A DNA stretch of 64,000 bases, from positions 1,178,001-1,242,000 of the forward strand of contig WFMF01000005.1 of the NCBI GenBank assembly GCA_011033025.1. The letters are read 5' to 3'. Below are positions 45,701 through 58,322 of this stretch, piece after piece. Source of the stretch: Beroe forskalii. Lineage: Eukaryota; Ctenophora; Nuda; Beroida; Beroidae. The position numbers and the translations under genes are program-made. Every line of letters starts with the position of its first letter. Position 1 is the stretch's first letter. The notes below the pieces were generated by a model, which made no database searches, was not told the origin of the DNA, and saw only the letters and a program-made list of their open reading frames with translations.

Positions 45701-48700
45701 AAGTAGGTTTTATATTGTGATTGGAACTCATCGATAGCAGCCAGAATGCAAGTTGGCCATTTTTGACACTTAAAGGCTTCTGTGCAGTGAAATAGGCATC
45801 CCAGATGGTTGGAAACAGTCTTATATGAAAGAACTCATTGATATCTATCATTTGCAACAAAAATTATCAAAATCCGACCTTGCGTTGAGATTTTATGAGG
45901 TTAAAACCACCTAAAAAGTCGCTTTCGATTTGTGACATGCGACTCGATTTTCCCTCACAAAAGAGCTCATAACTCAAAAACTAAAAGAGATACAGCCTTG
46001 GGACCTATCTCAAAAATTCGAGAAGACCCTCTTACATAAGAAGAGTCTTCACTGGAAAGGTCAAGTCCTTCGTGGCCCGGTTGAGGTTATCGAAGGCGGT
46101 GTACGCGCGCGCGCGCGCGCGTAGACCGGCCTTCTTAACCTCAATATCCAACACAGAAGAGAAACCAATCCTACATCAAACTGTAGTACCCATGGCTGCT
46201 ACAAGTTGACATGGATGTTGTCCCTCAGGGGTTAATCTTAGGCCCGTTTTCCGAAAACCAGGTTTTTGGATGTCACGACTCAAATTTAGCCTCAAGACCA
46301 CAACAGAAGCCAATGAAAACATATTTTTGTTACCAAGATGAAGCTGAAACTGTCTAGGATCACCTCAAACCAAAATTTTGCACAATGGGATGAATTTGTG
46401 GCTCTCAGGTGAGGTTAAGCGATGTCCTCCCGGGAATTTCATCTTAAAATTTGGCCTTGTTTTTGCCTCAAATGAACAACGCAAGGTCAAAAACTCCCAA
46501 CTTTGAACCAAGGAAGTATATTCTGACCTCTTGATTAATACTACATTTCTTTAAGAGGACTGAAGCACCTCCATGAGGTTAAAAATGGCTAAAAACTGTA
46601 AAATCCAGGTTTTCAGATGTCGCGACACAGTTTTAGCCTCAAGACAGCAACAAAAGCCAATGAAAAAAGATTCTTGATGGCAAAATGAAGCTGAAACTGT
46701 CTAGAATCACCTCAAACCCAAATTTTTCACAATTGGATGGATTGGTGGCTCTCAGGAGAGGTTAAGTGACTTCCTCCCGGGAATTTTATCAAAAATTCAG
46801 GCCATTTTTTAGCCTCAAATGGACAACGCAAGGTCAAAAACTCCCAAATTTGACCAAGGAAGTATATTTTGACCTTTTGATTGAGACTGATAACTTTGGG
46901 AGGACTCAAACACTTCTTTGATGTTTGAAGTGGCTAAAAACAGTAAAATCCAGGTTTTTGAGATGTCGCGACAAAATTTAGCCTCAAAACAGCAACAAAA
47001 GCAAGTAAAGACATATTCTTGATACCAAAATGAAGCTGAAACTGTCTAAGATCACCTCAAATCAAAATTTTACTCATTAGGATTTGTTGGCAGATCTCAG
47101 GTGAGGATAAGTGTCTTCCTTCCCATGTTTTTATCAAAAAGTTGGATTTTGTGTTAGCCTCAAATCGACAACGCAAGGTCACAAATTCCTAAATTTTGAC
47201 CTAAAAGGTGGATTTTGACCTCCAGATCAAGGAAAAAATACTTTTGGAGGACTAAAACACTCCTTTGATGCATTAAATGGCCAAAAGCTGTGAAATAAGG
47301 CATTTTTTGCTCAAATCAGCCTCATATTTAACCTCACAGTTGCCACAAATAAGGTAATATCATGTTCAAAAAAGTTTTTTGGTCACCACAGATGTCCAAA
47401 CTAACTTTTTATGTGAAAAGATTGGCATTATAACCTTTTTGAAAAAATGATGTATAAATAAGCCAATGTCACAAATTCCTTACATTCTGGCTGCTATCAA
47501 TGAGGCTTTATTCCAAATTCAAACCCAAAAAGACACACTTAACAGTCTTTTATCTATTTTGAAATTTCCAGCACTACTTAGGTGCTGTTGATATGTAAAA
47601 CCTTCCATTACCTTGAGAGCCTTGAGTTGTTTCTTGGCAAGATGTCGTCTGACACAGCTCTGCACCTGGATTATCTTGTGCACTTCATCCTTATACGCAC
47701 ACCTAGCTAGCCAACCTCGTACGTGTTTCTGCGGAAGGAGTATGGTCGTTATTTTAAGTATCATCGATTTTCAGATTAAAATTTCGAAGGAGGCAGAAAC
47801 AAGGAGGCACTGATTTGGGATAATTGGGAACAAAGAAGGGATTTCTGCATACTACAACTCTACTAAACAACAACAGTAAACCTGAATTATCCTGGCGTTC
47901 ACATCGTATTTGACTCTGAGGAATTCCTCATACGCCACTCTGGCCCTGTATCTGGACTGTATGAGCAGTGCACTGAGTCTGAGTCGGTGGTATTTGATCC
48001 TCTGTGCCCATCCCTTAGCGTGTTTCTGTATCCTGACACTGGCATTGTATTGCCTCAGCTTCCTTGCTCTGCGTCTAGCTATCAGCCCCCTCACCATGCA
48101 CTGCACTTTGAGTGCTGAGAAGGTCAGGCGGCGGTAGTACCTGGCAGCCACCCAACCCCTGACATGGGCCTGCATCATGACACACGCCCGGAACATGCGC
48201 TCTGAACGCATCTTCTCGAAGAAGGCCACCTGACCAGCTCGGAAGAAGATCTTAGTCTTCCCGAACTGGTACTTATCAGTGTCCTGAACCAGGGATGTCA
48301 GGACTGTCTGACAGTTGAGGAGGGTCTCGCCCCGTCTGATACGGGAGGAATGGACTAGGATGGAGTAACGAGCTTCAAACTCAGTGTAGGACCACCTGGA
48401 GGGGTACCCGGCAGCAGAGATACGGACTGTCTCTATTACACCACACGCTCGCAGCTGCTGTACCACACGATTCCGAACAAAACTGAGAGTGAGGAGTCAA
48501 GGAGCTAGGAGAGAGGGTGGTTCGAGGAGTGAGGAGTGGGGAGCTAGGTTAGGTGAGGAGAGTTTTGAAGGTTGGGATTAGTTGGAATCTGTTTCATGTG
48601 GATTCTAAATAACGAATATTTGAGTGGAAATATACTGTACGATCTAAATGGAGATGATTTGATTTTGATACAAAACGCATGTTCGATATCACGCTGACAC

Positions 48701-51700
48701 CCAGAGCACCCACCCGAAGGGCTCCTTATCATCGTTAGGCTTGATACACCGGATGAAGTGCGGGACAGTGGTAGACAGGGCGTCCATCAGCAGGTTTAGC
48801 GATGTTTTGAACTGTCCTCCCACGGTTCGGGCGCTCTTGTTGAGGGTTCCTGTGTTCTGGCGCCGGGGTGGTGCCTTGCCGCCTGCCATCCGCTTAGGAG
48901 AGGATATGTTTCCTGTGTCAGACACTCCAAACGTCTCACTGGCTAGCTCCAACTGAGGGGGCGGTAGTTGAGGCTTTATTGTAAAAGTAGAACTATAATA
49001 GGATCGACAGCAAAGGAGACGATAGTTTGGACGATTATCGTCTAAAACATCTTGCCGCTATTTCATGACAGTAAGCACCAGTACTGCAGAAAAATAGTGA
49101 GTTTATACAGAAAAGCTGTGATGCTGGAACTGTTCAGACGATTTGGAGGAAATATAGGTAACACAAACTGGAAATCTTACACAATAATTCATGCAATATA
49201 CAAACTGTTCACAGCATAAAACAAATTCATTAGATATTTGGATACAAATTATAACTTTTCTCGTTTCAACGAACTACTGCAAAATGATGTTGAGCTCATG
49301 CATTAAATGGTATTAAATGATTTGATAAATGATACGTAAAACACGGTCACTGACAAATTCAGCACTCAAACACTCGACATTGAATTAGAACCTTCTTAGC
49401 TATTCGCCTATCCAGGTCCGTTTTAGCATTTAAAGCATCGGGAACGAATTCAAACTGAAATTGTTAGTAGAATAAAAAGCACTTTAACAATGAAATTTTC
49501 CTCTGATGAAATTACCGATTATAACGTTCCGATTATATCAATTTTCGATAAAAGAACGAGTTACTGCTGCCTGATTATTCAATTTGTCACGCACAAAACA
49601 ATATATTTCCACGTACCGAACTTGACATGAGGAGCTCGATGTGTGACTCGTTGACAGAATCCAGGTTCTTAGCGATGAAGCCATGGCACAGGTAGGAGAC
49701 CTTGTCCGCGTAATGGACTATCACAAACTGATCCGTGCCTGAATGGTTACATCATTTTTATCTACAAACCATTGTACAGAAGTGCTGTAATCTGATCAAT
49801 CCATGTCTCCATAGTTATTTAGAATCATGACAGCATGACAGGGGAGCATGGTATATCTTAGGGAGGAATTCATTCGATGAGAGAATGAATCTGTCAAATT
49901 GGAAGGAAATCAACTGTTGTTCTGTTATATCTAGAAAGAGGTGAAGGTTTACCTGTCCTGGGTTTCTGGAAATGTTGGTTCGAGGAATGCTCCTTGTAGA
50001 GAATCTGTATCCAGTTCTCATCCGTACCACGGTTCATCTGTTCAGCAAATATAGAAATATACGTTATCTGGTGTGCGTAGTACCAGAAAAATGAGTCCCC
50101 AAAGAAAGTATAATATTTGAAGAGGCAATAATGCTAAAGTTCTATGGTTAATAATGTTACACAGTCATATCATCATATCATCGAACATCATAATGTCATC
50201 AGTTGCAATTGCTTGAACCAAATCAAATCTAACCTTGCACTGTTCTACAAACCTTGCACTGTTCATCGAGGAGGTCGATGATCCCCATCTTCCGCTCAAT
50301 CAGGTCGATGCAGGGCTGGTTGTCAGTGAAGTCAATGAAACTCCACTTTATCTCCTCCTTTATGTACTCCGCTTGTTCCAACTTAAACACGTGTTGGTTG
50401 AACTGCTGCTGCAACTTCTCGTTGGCGTAGTTGATGCAGAACTGCTCGAATGAGTTCTGATCGAACATCTCAAATCTGAAATGGTTTGGGTTCAGTGCTG
50501 GTGTTCAACACAGAGGGTCTCAGCAAGTAAGCAAGAACAATATTCTATTATTGAATGTGTACTTAGTAAAAGAATTTTCACATGAATAACTACTTCATTT
50601 GTCTTTTTTGCTCATGATTAGATTTCTAAACTAGACCTTTTGTCACCGTTTCTTACCCGTAGATATCAAGGATACCAATGAAGTTGGTAGTTTCGTTCTT
50701 CCCTCCTGTCAGAGCTGCATTGAGCAGCTTGACAATCCAGTGGAAGAGTGAAGCGTAGATGTGCTTCACAAACGCTTCCATACCCGACATGGCGTCCTTT
50801 ACTTTCAAACTCGTGACGATAGTTTCGTTCCGAGCTTTGATCGTCTGAAACGTCGTGCTTATCAACATTCCAAAAACTTTGAAGATCGGGATCACAATTT
50901 CGAACAAATCAATAAATCAAAATGGAAATTCAGTCACCTGATCGATGAACTCTGAAATGACCGCGGACGGATTAAGAACATACCTTGTGACACAACCATT
51001 TCTGCAGTGCAGGAACTTCAAGACCTAAGAGCTTAGCTGCAATCTTCAGATGTTCATCATTTCCCTGAAATTTTTATCGCTTTGAACATGGAAAGTAACT
51101 CAACTCTCCCGAAACTTCTTCAATCTTCATTATAGTGGTGATATTTGGCGCGAAAATTTACACGCGTTTCACTTCTTGTCGGATGGCGCCGAAAATTCTT
51201 TACCCAACATAGAGCGACTTAATGAAGTCAGAATTGATTCAAAATTGGGTTCAGAAAGTTGAGGTGCAATCTGATGACGTACTATCACATATGAGTGTTC
51301 GGTTTGATTTCAAACTAGAATTAAATCATTAGAAGAAATCAGACCAATCAAAATTCGTTTTAAATTTTTCGCGCGCACGCGGATTACTTGCACTGTTGCG
51401 TTGTTGCAACTCTTCTATGTTGCCGCGCGCTACGCATAATACCCTTTCATGACGTTTCATTACCTAGTGTACCAGATCAGTGTACCCACTGTACCAAATC
51501 ATCTTACAATTATGATCTTACTGGATGAATTTGCATTGTTAAATCTTCCCATGGATTATGAATTCCCGAGACGATAATGAAAACCAGTTAAAGTTGAAGC
51601 TTTTCACGGCAACCAACATTGTGATTTTAGCTTTCCAATCTCCTCCAAAGAAAGAAAGAAGTGCAACAGATGCTTCACGCTTAGTAGGTACCTACATAGA

Positions 51701-54700
51701 TCATGAGGCTTGTTTAGGAATACCATATGAAATATCTGGAACTCTTGAGATAAACACATGGTACTGTCAGCCACAGAGACCGGAGAGTATTTTGTTTGAC
51801 AACATTCATCACATACTATTCTTACTTTCTAAACAATCCCTACTCGAGCCACACCCCTATGAACTGATGACTTAATGACCTCAAAATAAATGTAAAAAGA
51901 CAAAAGCACTCACATCAACCGAGCAACTATCGTTCCTCTCCTCAGTAAACTTGATATTCCCCATGTGCAGTATGGCTGCCAGGACACTGTACAGGAAGGC
52001 CTGTTGGGACTCGGAGATGCCCAAGTTGGTCATAGCCACGCCCATGTCAAGGAACATGGTCCGGTCATCAACGTTATCAATAACAGGAGCTCGTCCCAAC
52101 CGGGTGTACTTGAATTCGTCAGGGTGTTCTGCGGAAAATTGTAGTTGGGGAATGATGGGGTCGCTAACACCTTGAAATTCTTCCTTTTATATTTTACTAG
52201 GCTCCTATAATAGTATAATAGCTTCAGTGCGTCTACTCTTCTAGATTGGATACGCAATATAAGTTTAGGTAATGTGAATTGTACATCTTTAGACTTTACA
52301 CTTTTACACTTTTATGCTTTTATAGTTTTAATAGTAGTATCACTTCTGTCAGCTAAGGTAAGACAACCACAGATAAACACAAAAGGGCCGGAATTAGGTC
52401 ACCAATTAAGCAATGGACTCTACATGGCTCCAATAGGTTTATGCAGTGCACCATCTTATTCTCTTATTGTATAGCTAACAAGAGGTCAATTGAGCAATAA
52501 TTGGTGTACATTGTATAACTAAATAGAGAAATGGGAGGGGATGGGTTGGTTGTAATGAAGCAATGGGTATTTTAGTATTCTGGACAGTTAAATTATGAAT
52601 ACACACGAGAACATAAATACCCAATTTGATGCACCCAAACGGGGAGTAGGAACCTAATTGGGTTATTAGCCCAATTAAGTAAGCACCGTATGGCAATGTA
52701 CACGGTGGGAGGGACTTTGAATAATGCCTACAGTCAATGAGGTACACAATAAGGTACACAAGCGTATTGTAGGTCTAACATTGTAGTTAGGTACATTTGC
52801 CCTGTAGTTGCTCTTAACAATAACACCAGATTAAACAGCTAAATGTAGCCTGTAGGTATTATATTCAACCTCAAAAAACAAGAGTTAGCCCCGTATTCCT
52901 GTGTAACTTCACTTAATTTTCTACAGTGTGTATATGTACCATGTGTACTCATTATTATGTGTAACGTGTATCCTGAGAGAAATGTAGAGAAATGAAGGGA
53001 ACACACATTGTATCCTTAGTATACTACAAGAGGAGGGAAGTTAACACATTGAATCTTACAATCTAACATCTTAGGACTTTACTACGTCACTACTACACTA
53101 GTAGCAAGAATTAGGAAGTTAGAAAATAACATAACATGGTTTCACTGTAGGCTTTCTCCAAGTCTCAAGTTTAGACTCGTTTCTACTTTTTGCAGACTAC
53201 ACACGTCAATCTTTCTGACGCCGTGTTTCACTTTGAATCATCAGCTACTCACACACCTTATTAAAACCAGAATATGATCTGTCACTGAGTCTAAGTATAG
53301 ACTCGTTTTTGCCTTTTTACAGACTACACGTCATGGTCAATTGTCATCCTGTCATCAATCCTTCTGACCTTATGTTTCCCAAATCAAACATATTCTGCTC
53401 TAACAGCTTAATAAACCATTTAACTAGCTTAATAAACTAATAGGCAAGTAGTAACTACTCACTGAGGTGGAGGTGCTTCATGTGAGGCAGGTCTCTGACG
53501 GCACACATCTGGTAGAAAATGTGGTAGTTCCGCTCGTTCTTAGCCTGGGGAAGTGACGGGATAATGAATAAGTTTCTAAAGTTCTAAGTTTAGTTCTTAG
53601 CCTGGGGAAGTTACGGGATCATTACGTTTCTGCGTTTAGTTCTTAGCCTGGGGAAGGGATCAAGTGACGGGATCATGAGATGAGCTTTCAGTCTGGGAAT
53701 ATGGCGTGATCATAGTTTTTACTTTTTTAGCCTGGAAAGTAGTAATAAAGTGACGAATTGAGTACTGAAGTACTGAGTAGTTTGTGAGTTTGTGGAAATG
53801 TGGCATCATTTCCATTTTGCATGAGTACTCTACAGCTTAATCGTATCGATTTGGTAGACGAAATTATGTATATAGAGTAGTGAGCTTCAGTACCTGCCTA
53901 CATTCTGTATAAATTGATGAATTGACATCACCAATGGAAATGTTGGGGTTGAAATGCAGAAGCCAGAAGTAACTTCTGCCGCTCCAAGTGAAGAGCACAA
54001 TGCATTTATTATTACATTCTTTATATGGTCACAGAATGGCAGTTGGTACAGTAAATCTCGGCTTCGTCATTTCATCATCACAACAATTATTACAAAAGAA
54101 TGGTATAATTTAGTATCTTAGTGTGTTGGAACTTATATTTCCATAGAAGCATAGAGCCCGCGAGAGTCCCAGATGCAAAGGCCAATCAATATTATAATCA
54201 TGCCTTAATTTAATTATATAGGATCTGTTAATCAATACCAAATCTCTCCCGTAACACTATAAGTATTTACATATTTCGTTAGTTCATTATGCCCGTACCG
54301 TACAGCAAACAGACACATAACCATGTAAATACATGAATTATAATCTCACTGATAATCATACACAAAGAGAGAGGTAAATTGAGGCATATAATTGAGACTT
54401 TCCTTGTTACTTGCTGCTGATTCCTTGTACATACACACACAGCCGCGCTGACACAATGGTAGCACACTCCTAGTGGCTAACAGTGGCTGACAAAGTTCAC
54501 AGTAAAAGAACATGATAGTGTTAACTATAATATCATCGTTATCTGAGTCCTAATATTTACATGTACCTACCGGATCACACTGACTAGAGGGCCTAGGAAG
54601 CTACAAAGCTACGTGTATGTGATGGGATATCAGCTGTATTATTTACACAGGAGCAACTCTTTGTTTACTGCTAACCCGGCTAGTCGGCTACTCAGCTACA

Positions 54701-57700
54701 AATGAAGAAATAAAGCCCCGTGTACCCGTGTATGCTGGGAACGAAGAACAGCCGGTTCTAAGACTCAGTTCTCCATTCTAAACCATGATAATGACGTCAC
54801 TACACGCAGTCTTCTACTTAAGACGGAGGGTATCAGAGGACGTCATGTCACACGCATAACATTAGCCCTCTCTCGACCCACCTATAATAACACTATCCCA
54901 GTATTTGAGACTTGGGAGAGAAGTGACTATTTTAAGATTTTAGTATTTAAATTTGCAAAATCAACAAAATGAAAGCCATAAAATTCAAATATATGGCTCG
55001 CAGATGATTATCCCTGGCTCACAGAATTCAGGTATAATATTCATCACGATGACATGTAAGAGGATTAAAGCCTTTTTTCGCGATACCCAAACTTCTTCAA
55101 CTACTGACCTGAAAGACCACCCTGCTTTTCTCCAGGAGGTAAGTACAGATGTGGGCCCCCACTATGTTCTGCTCCTTGTCAAACTCTAACTCCACGTACT
55201 TGCCAAACCGCGAGGAGTTGTCGTTACGTATCGTCTTAGCGTTACCAAGTGCCTGAAAAGAGAGGGTCACTACAGTCTCAAATTAACAAAGATCGCGTGC
55301 GAAAAATGGGAGGTATCTTCACCAAATTTACAAAAATCGTAGGTCAAATTACTTCGAAGTATGATAATGACGTCACAAAATATGATAATGACGATACAAG
55401 TATGATAATTAAAATACCTCCATGATAGGGTTGGTGGAGAGAATCCTCCGTTCTATAGCGGTCTCCTGCTCGTTTCCTGCCACAGTAGCAAAGTACCGCA
55501 TAGCGTACTTAGCACTCACCGTCTTACCAGCTCCACTCTCACCCGACACGATGATACTCTGATTCCTACCCAGCCTGCGATGGGTCAACAGTGAATAAGT
55601 GAAGCGTAGTGGAACGTGGGGGGGGGGTCAAAAGTAAGTCTATTGAATTAGAAAACGAGCACATCTTGTCAAGTATTTTATACCTGGCTACCTGGCTACT
55701 TATCTTATAGGAAACTAAAGTTTCCAAAATGATTTCATGTACAATATTGCACTTAGGTAATTGTTAACTTGTGATCGTACTATGAGTCGCTTTGTTATCA
55801 ACAACAGCTGTATGCCTTAATACTTTAATAGTTCGACATGACGCAAGTATCAGGTCCAACATTTAAACCCTTGAGCAGCAGCACGCCCTGTTCACACGGC
55901 ACTTACTACTTTATTATTCCCAAAATGACGTATTGCTGCTTTGTAGCGCCTGTATTTCAATCATACCCACACACCTTCTCACCTTGTAACCGCTCTACTA
56001 TTATCACAGTTTAATCAATGCAGCTGCAGCACAGTAGCCGCGAGAATAAAGCAGTAGATTTGCTGCACAATAATTCTGGGTGTGGTTTAGTACTGACATC
56101 ACTTAACACACACTTAAACTGGTATATGTGTTTCCAAATCAGCTGATTGATGTTGGTTATTATGACATATACGTGGAGTAGTAGTAATAGTAGTCGTAGT
56201 TGTCATGATTATATTTAGAAATAGGGGAGGCGATGAAAAAACCATGAGTAATGATAGATTTTCAAGTGAAGCCGTGAGGGCTGAGCGCAATAGAGCGCTA
56301 TAAAGTTTTAGAGTTATAAACAAGGTGGACCACAGATATAGGTACAGCATGTTTAATTAATCATTAGTCATAAATAAAATTTAATTGAATGGCAGCCATC
56401 TAGCCTTAAAATAAAAACAGATCTTGTCATGAAATCTGCCATTTGGATTTCTTTCAAAGGCTAAAGAGTAGTCATTAAGTAATGACAAAATCAGGATGAA
56501 AATTCTATAAATGAAATATTTCAAGATGGCGATTGGCGCATTAAATTAATTCTAATGGCATGAAATGGCCATCGTCTTGTAACCTGGATTTATTACAGTT
56601 AGTAGCATAAACAAATTATCACAGAGTCATTAGTACTGATCAATTATTGACTGTTACACTAATTAGATGTATGTGTGCGCGGACTAGGCTATAATTAGCT
56701 TCGTCCACAGCAAGGCTTATCATTAACTCCCAAAACGATTATCTGGTGATCTAGAATGACGTCATTATCTTAGTTTAGAATAGCTACTTGATGACGTAGG
56801 AGCATCTATGTTCCAAGTATTGAGCGTTAACATTATTCCTTGCTCAGTGCACCGATTACCGCGGTGACCTGGCAATTTCAGTTGTAACTTTGTGCGTGTG
56901 GAGTTTAGTGCATAGCGAATCAATGGAAGAGAGCATAGTGAAAGAGCGTTTAACTCATGTCAAATGGGAACGCCTACTTTACGTTCAGTATCAAGTTTAA
57001 TGACTCCTGCAAATTAATGGGAGAAGGTATAAAATGAAACTTAGTAACTAAAGTGTGAAATACTTGGTACTTTCATAAGGATGATCTCCAAAAGTCCAAA
57101 GGTCCAATCATCAATTACTATTAATTTCAAGTTTGAATGATCTACTTATCTTCTTATCTTCTTATCTAGTCGCAACTGTGAATTGTGATGAATTGGCGAC
57201 AAGTAGAAATGACCTGGTTGGTACAGTAACTAAAACTGAGAAATTATTTCAATGTAAAATTTTTATCAATTCATGTCATTTTAATTGGTGTCGATATTTT
57301 GTGGAATATCAGAATATTCTTACTTTCTTACACGTAAGATTCACGCAGATATTACTAAATTAGGATGTATTTGTCATGAGTTACATCAGGCCCTCCCTTC
57401 GTAACATAACCGTTACCAGCTCCTTCCACATCTACTCAACCCGTGGTTTAGTTTCTTGCCGTCCAAAAGAGACACGTTAAAACATGTTACAGCCCACGAA
57501 GCCTTTACCAGCTGTGCATGGTCGAACACATCACTAACACACTACTTTAACCTCTGATAATGACGTCACTCCCTCCCACCTACACTTTGTAACTGGGCTC
57601 TTTACTGGAGGCTGTTATCGGTCATTATGACACGGCTACACTCGCGCATCAGACATATTCACATAGCATACCTCCCTCATTACATACGTCATGGTATTTA

Positions 57701-58247
57701 CATGTTCTGTTTAGTGGGGGAAAGTAGCCGGAAATTGTCATTATAACTGTTTCAAACATGTTCCAGAAACTTAGGCAATCGGCTTTTTTCAAGGTTTTTT
57801 TTTCTTTTTTCTTAATTTTTTTAATTTTATTTTGGTGAAGGAAAAGCAAAATATTTCAAATAAGTTTGACATTTTTAGTCAACGAATTTTCACCTTCCCT
57901 TCTTTACTTATAGAGTAATAGAAATAGTATAAGGAATAGAATCGTTGTACTAGTTTCTGATACTCAGACAATGCCCATCAAGTGAAGTGGAATACGAAAT
58001 ACCAGTAGATACAGAAATAGAGAAATGATATTATTATGGATAGGAACAAGTGGTGGCAATAGGAAAAGCGCATGGTTGTGGTTCAAAGTTTCCTCTACTC
58101 ACGTCTTCATCTCACTGTAAGCATCCTCACTGATGGCGTAGATGTGAGGATCCAACTGCCCAATCTGCTGCCCTTTGTACGCCCATATCATCTCATTGCC
58201 GTACAGCGGCACGTCGCAATAGGGATTGATAGCAACCAGCACGATAC
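36703..58247 (-). CDS. MYO5: Unconventional myosin V heavy chain, 5' end missing
   Basis: A processive actin motor that carries vesicles and organelles. The 31 visible exons, 5' to 3': 58103-58247, 55418-55574, 55109-55252, 53463-53544, 51914-52128, 50984-51064, 50657-50844, 50253-50475, 49953-50037, 49617-49738, 48714-48952, 47882-48482, 47612-47728, 44275-44381, 43946-44060, 43649-43742, 43301-43416, 42590-42820, 40920-41756, 40471-40551, 40163-40363, 39705-39785, 39556-39630, 39374-39497, 39015-39170, 38739-38852, 38420-38529, 38040-38247, 37702-37909, 37179-37430, 36703-36862. Every junction has an AG acceptor and GT donor in matching phase, and the sum is an exact 1,889 codons including the stop. 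Visible parts are the motor from just before the P-loop, six IQ motifs, interrupted coiled coil and the globular DIL tail. The first ~100 residues (SH3-like N-terminus) must lie beyond 64 kb or were missed. The total would be about 1,990 aa, longer than the ~1,850 of vertebrate MYO5A, mainly because of a 279-codon exon. Confidence 0.97.
36966..37126. mobile_element. 161-bp MITE, TA-flanked
   Basis: The ends are inverted repeats GGGATCGTTCACATATTACG (36966 on) and CGTAATATGTGACCGATCCC (to 37126), with a C-rich run on each side inside. A TA dinucleotide flanks each side (37127-37128 and 36963-36964, the latter with one extra T). The TA target and end sequence fit the Tc1/mariner-type group. It lies in the last intron of myosin V and has no coding capacity. 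Confidence 0.85.
37421..37535 (-). repeat. Repeat spanning a myosin V exon acceptor (37430)
   Basis: GTACCTGGACAGAGAG, which covers the acceptor CTCTCTGTCCAG|GTAC of exon 37179-37430 on the minus strand, recurs at about 37479 and 37516. TTATGTACAAGAAGGTGTAC and GGTTACAGTTTTGTTATG are repeated between them. Three copies with a period of 37-53 bp lie directly upstream of the exon in transcript order. Confidence 0.8.
39374..44381 (-). other. MYO5: Myosin V medial tail: coiled coil and disordered 279-codon exon
   Basis: Exons 44275-44381 to 43301-43416 are Glu/Lys/Leu-rich heptads that dimerise the heavy chain. Exon 42590-42820 starts with an acidic Ser-rich and Pro-rich part and returns to coiled coil ([16 protein letters not shown]). 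Exon 40920-41756 is 279 codons of mainly Ser/Thr/Asp/Glu/Gln sequence without predicted fold, with several Gln-centred motifs that resemble LC8 dynein light-chain sites. Coiled coil resumes at 40163-40363. Six consecutive exons from 42590-42820 to 39556-39630 are all phase 0 at both ends. Confidence 0.85.
39886..40162 (-). repeat. 21-bp minisatellite starting at a myosin V exon donor
   Basis: About a dozen units of TGACACCCAGTGTCACCTAT fill the intron next to exon 40163-40363. On the minus strand the donor region GTAGGTGACACCGGGTGTCAG is itself the first unit, so the array starts exactly at the exon end. Each unit is nearly palindromic (TGACACCCAGTGTCA). Confidence 0.9.
46086..46147. repeat. 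(CG)n tract inside an inverted repeat
   Basis: A run of 18 alternating C and G bases (about 46106-46123) is flanked by GAGGTTATCGAAGGC and its imperfect complement GGCCTTCTTAACCTC. This forms a cruciform with a Z-DNA-prone stem top in a myosin V intron. Confidence 0.8.
46235..47300 (+). repeat. ~347-bp satellite, about three units, in a myosin V intron
   Basis: Landmarks TCCAGGTTTTTGAGATGTCG, AGCCTCAAGACAGCAACAAA, AAGATGAAGCTGAAACTGTCT and CAACGCAAGGTCAAAAACTCC recur with a period of about 345-350 bp. Units have diverged by perhaps 10-20 percent by eye. No coding capacity. It lies in the 3.2-kb intron between exons 47612-47728 and 44275-44381. Confidence 0.85.
47612..48196 (-). other. MYO5: Myosin V lever arm, six IQ motifs
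   Basis: Exon 47882-48482 (second half) and exon 47612-47728 encode six light-chain-binding repeats, recognisable as [51 protein letters not shown] and [14 protein letters not shown]. Six IQ motifs is the class V number and gives a ~36-nm step. Calmodulin or essential light chains are the expected partners. Confidence 0.93.
48197..58247 (-). other. MYO5: Myosin V motor domain segment
   Basis: P-loop GESGAGKT is at 55520-55543, switch [10 protein letters not shown] at 55199-55225, and switch II DIYGFE spans the exon junction 50657/50475. The surface loop 2 (exon 48714-48952) is Lys/Arg-rich, followed by [14 protein letters not shown]. The converter ends with [20 protein letters not shown]. 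The TEDS-rule position, 16 residues before the DALAK-like EAFVK, is Glu, which fits a motor that needs no head phosphorylation, as in other class V myosins. All nucleotide-binding residues I can check are intact. Confidence 0.94.
53536..53690 (-). repeat. Repeat spanning a myosin V exon acceptor (53544)
   Basis: GTTCTTAGCCTGGGGAAGTG covers the acceptor CCCCAG|GCTAAGAAC of exon 53463-53544. It recurs at about 53593 and 53639, each followed by ACGGGATCAT-like text, with two more degenerate copies to about 53745. The unit copies the acceptor and the first nine exon bases. Confidence 0.82.
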
Positions 58248-58322
58248 CTGATTGGTGGAAAGTTAACAGAACCTGATTGGTGGAAAGTTAGCAGAGCGAA
58301 ACCTTGGTGGAAAGTTAACAGT
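58244..58322 (-). repeat. Repeat at the acceptor of the first visible myosin V exon
   Basis: ACCTGATTGGTGGAAAGTTA follows the exon, and the text recurs at about 58270 and, more degenerate, at 58300, each with TAACAG or TAGCAG between. On the minus strand each full unit carries CCAATCAGGT, the acceptor of exon 58103-58247. Confidence 0.75.

Noticed and set aside
51558-51875. Plus-strand ORF of 105 codons in a myosin V intron
   Set aside because: No recognisable domain, no homology by eye, flanked by ordinary intron sequence.
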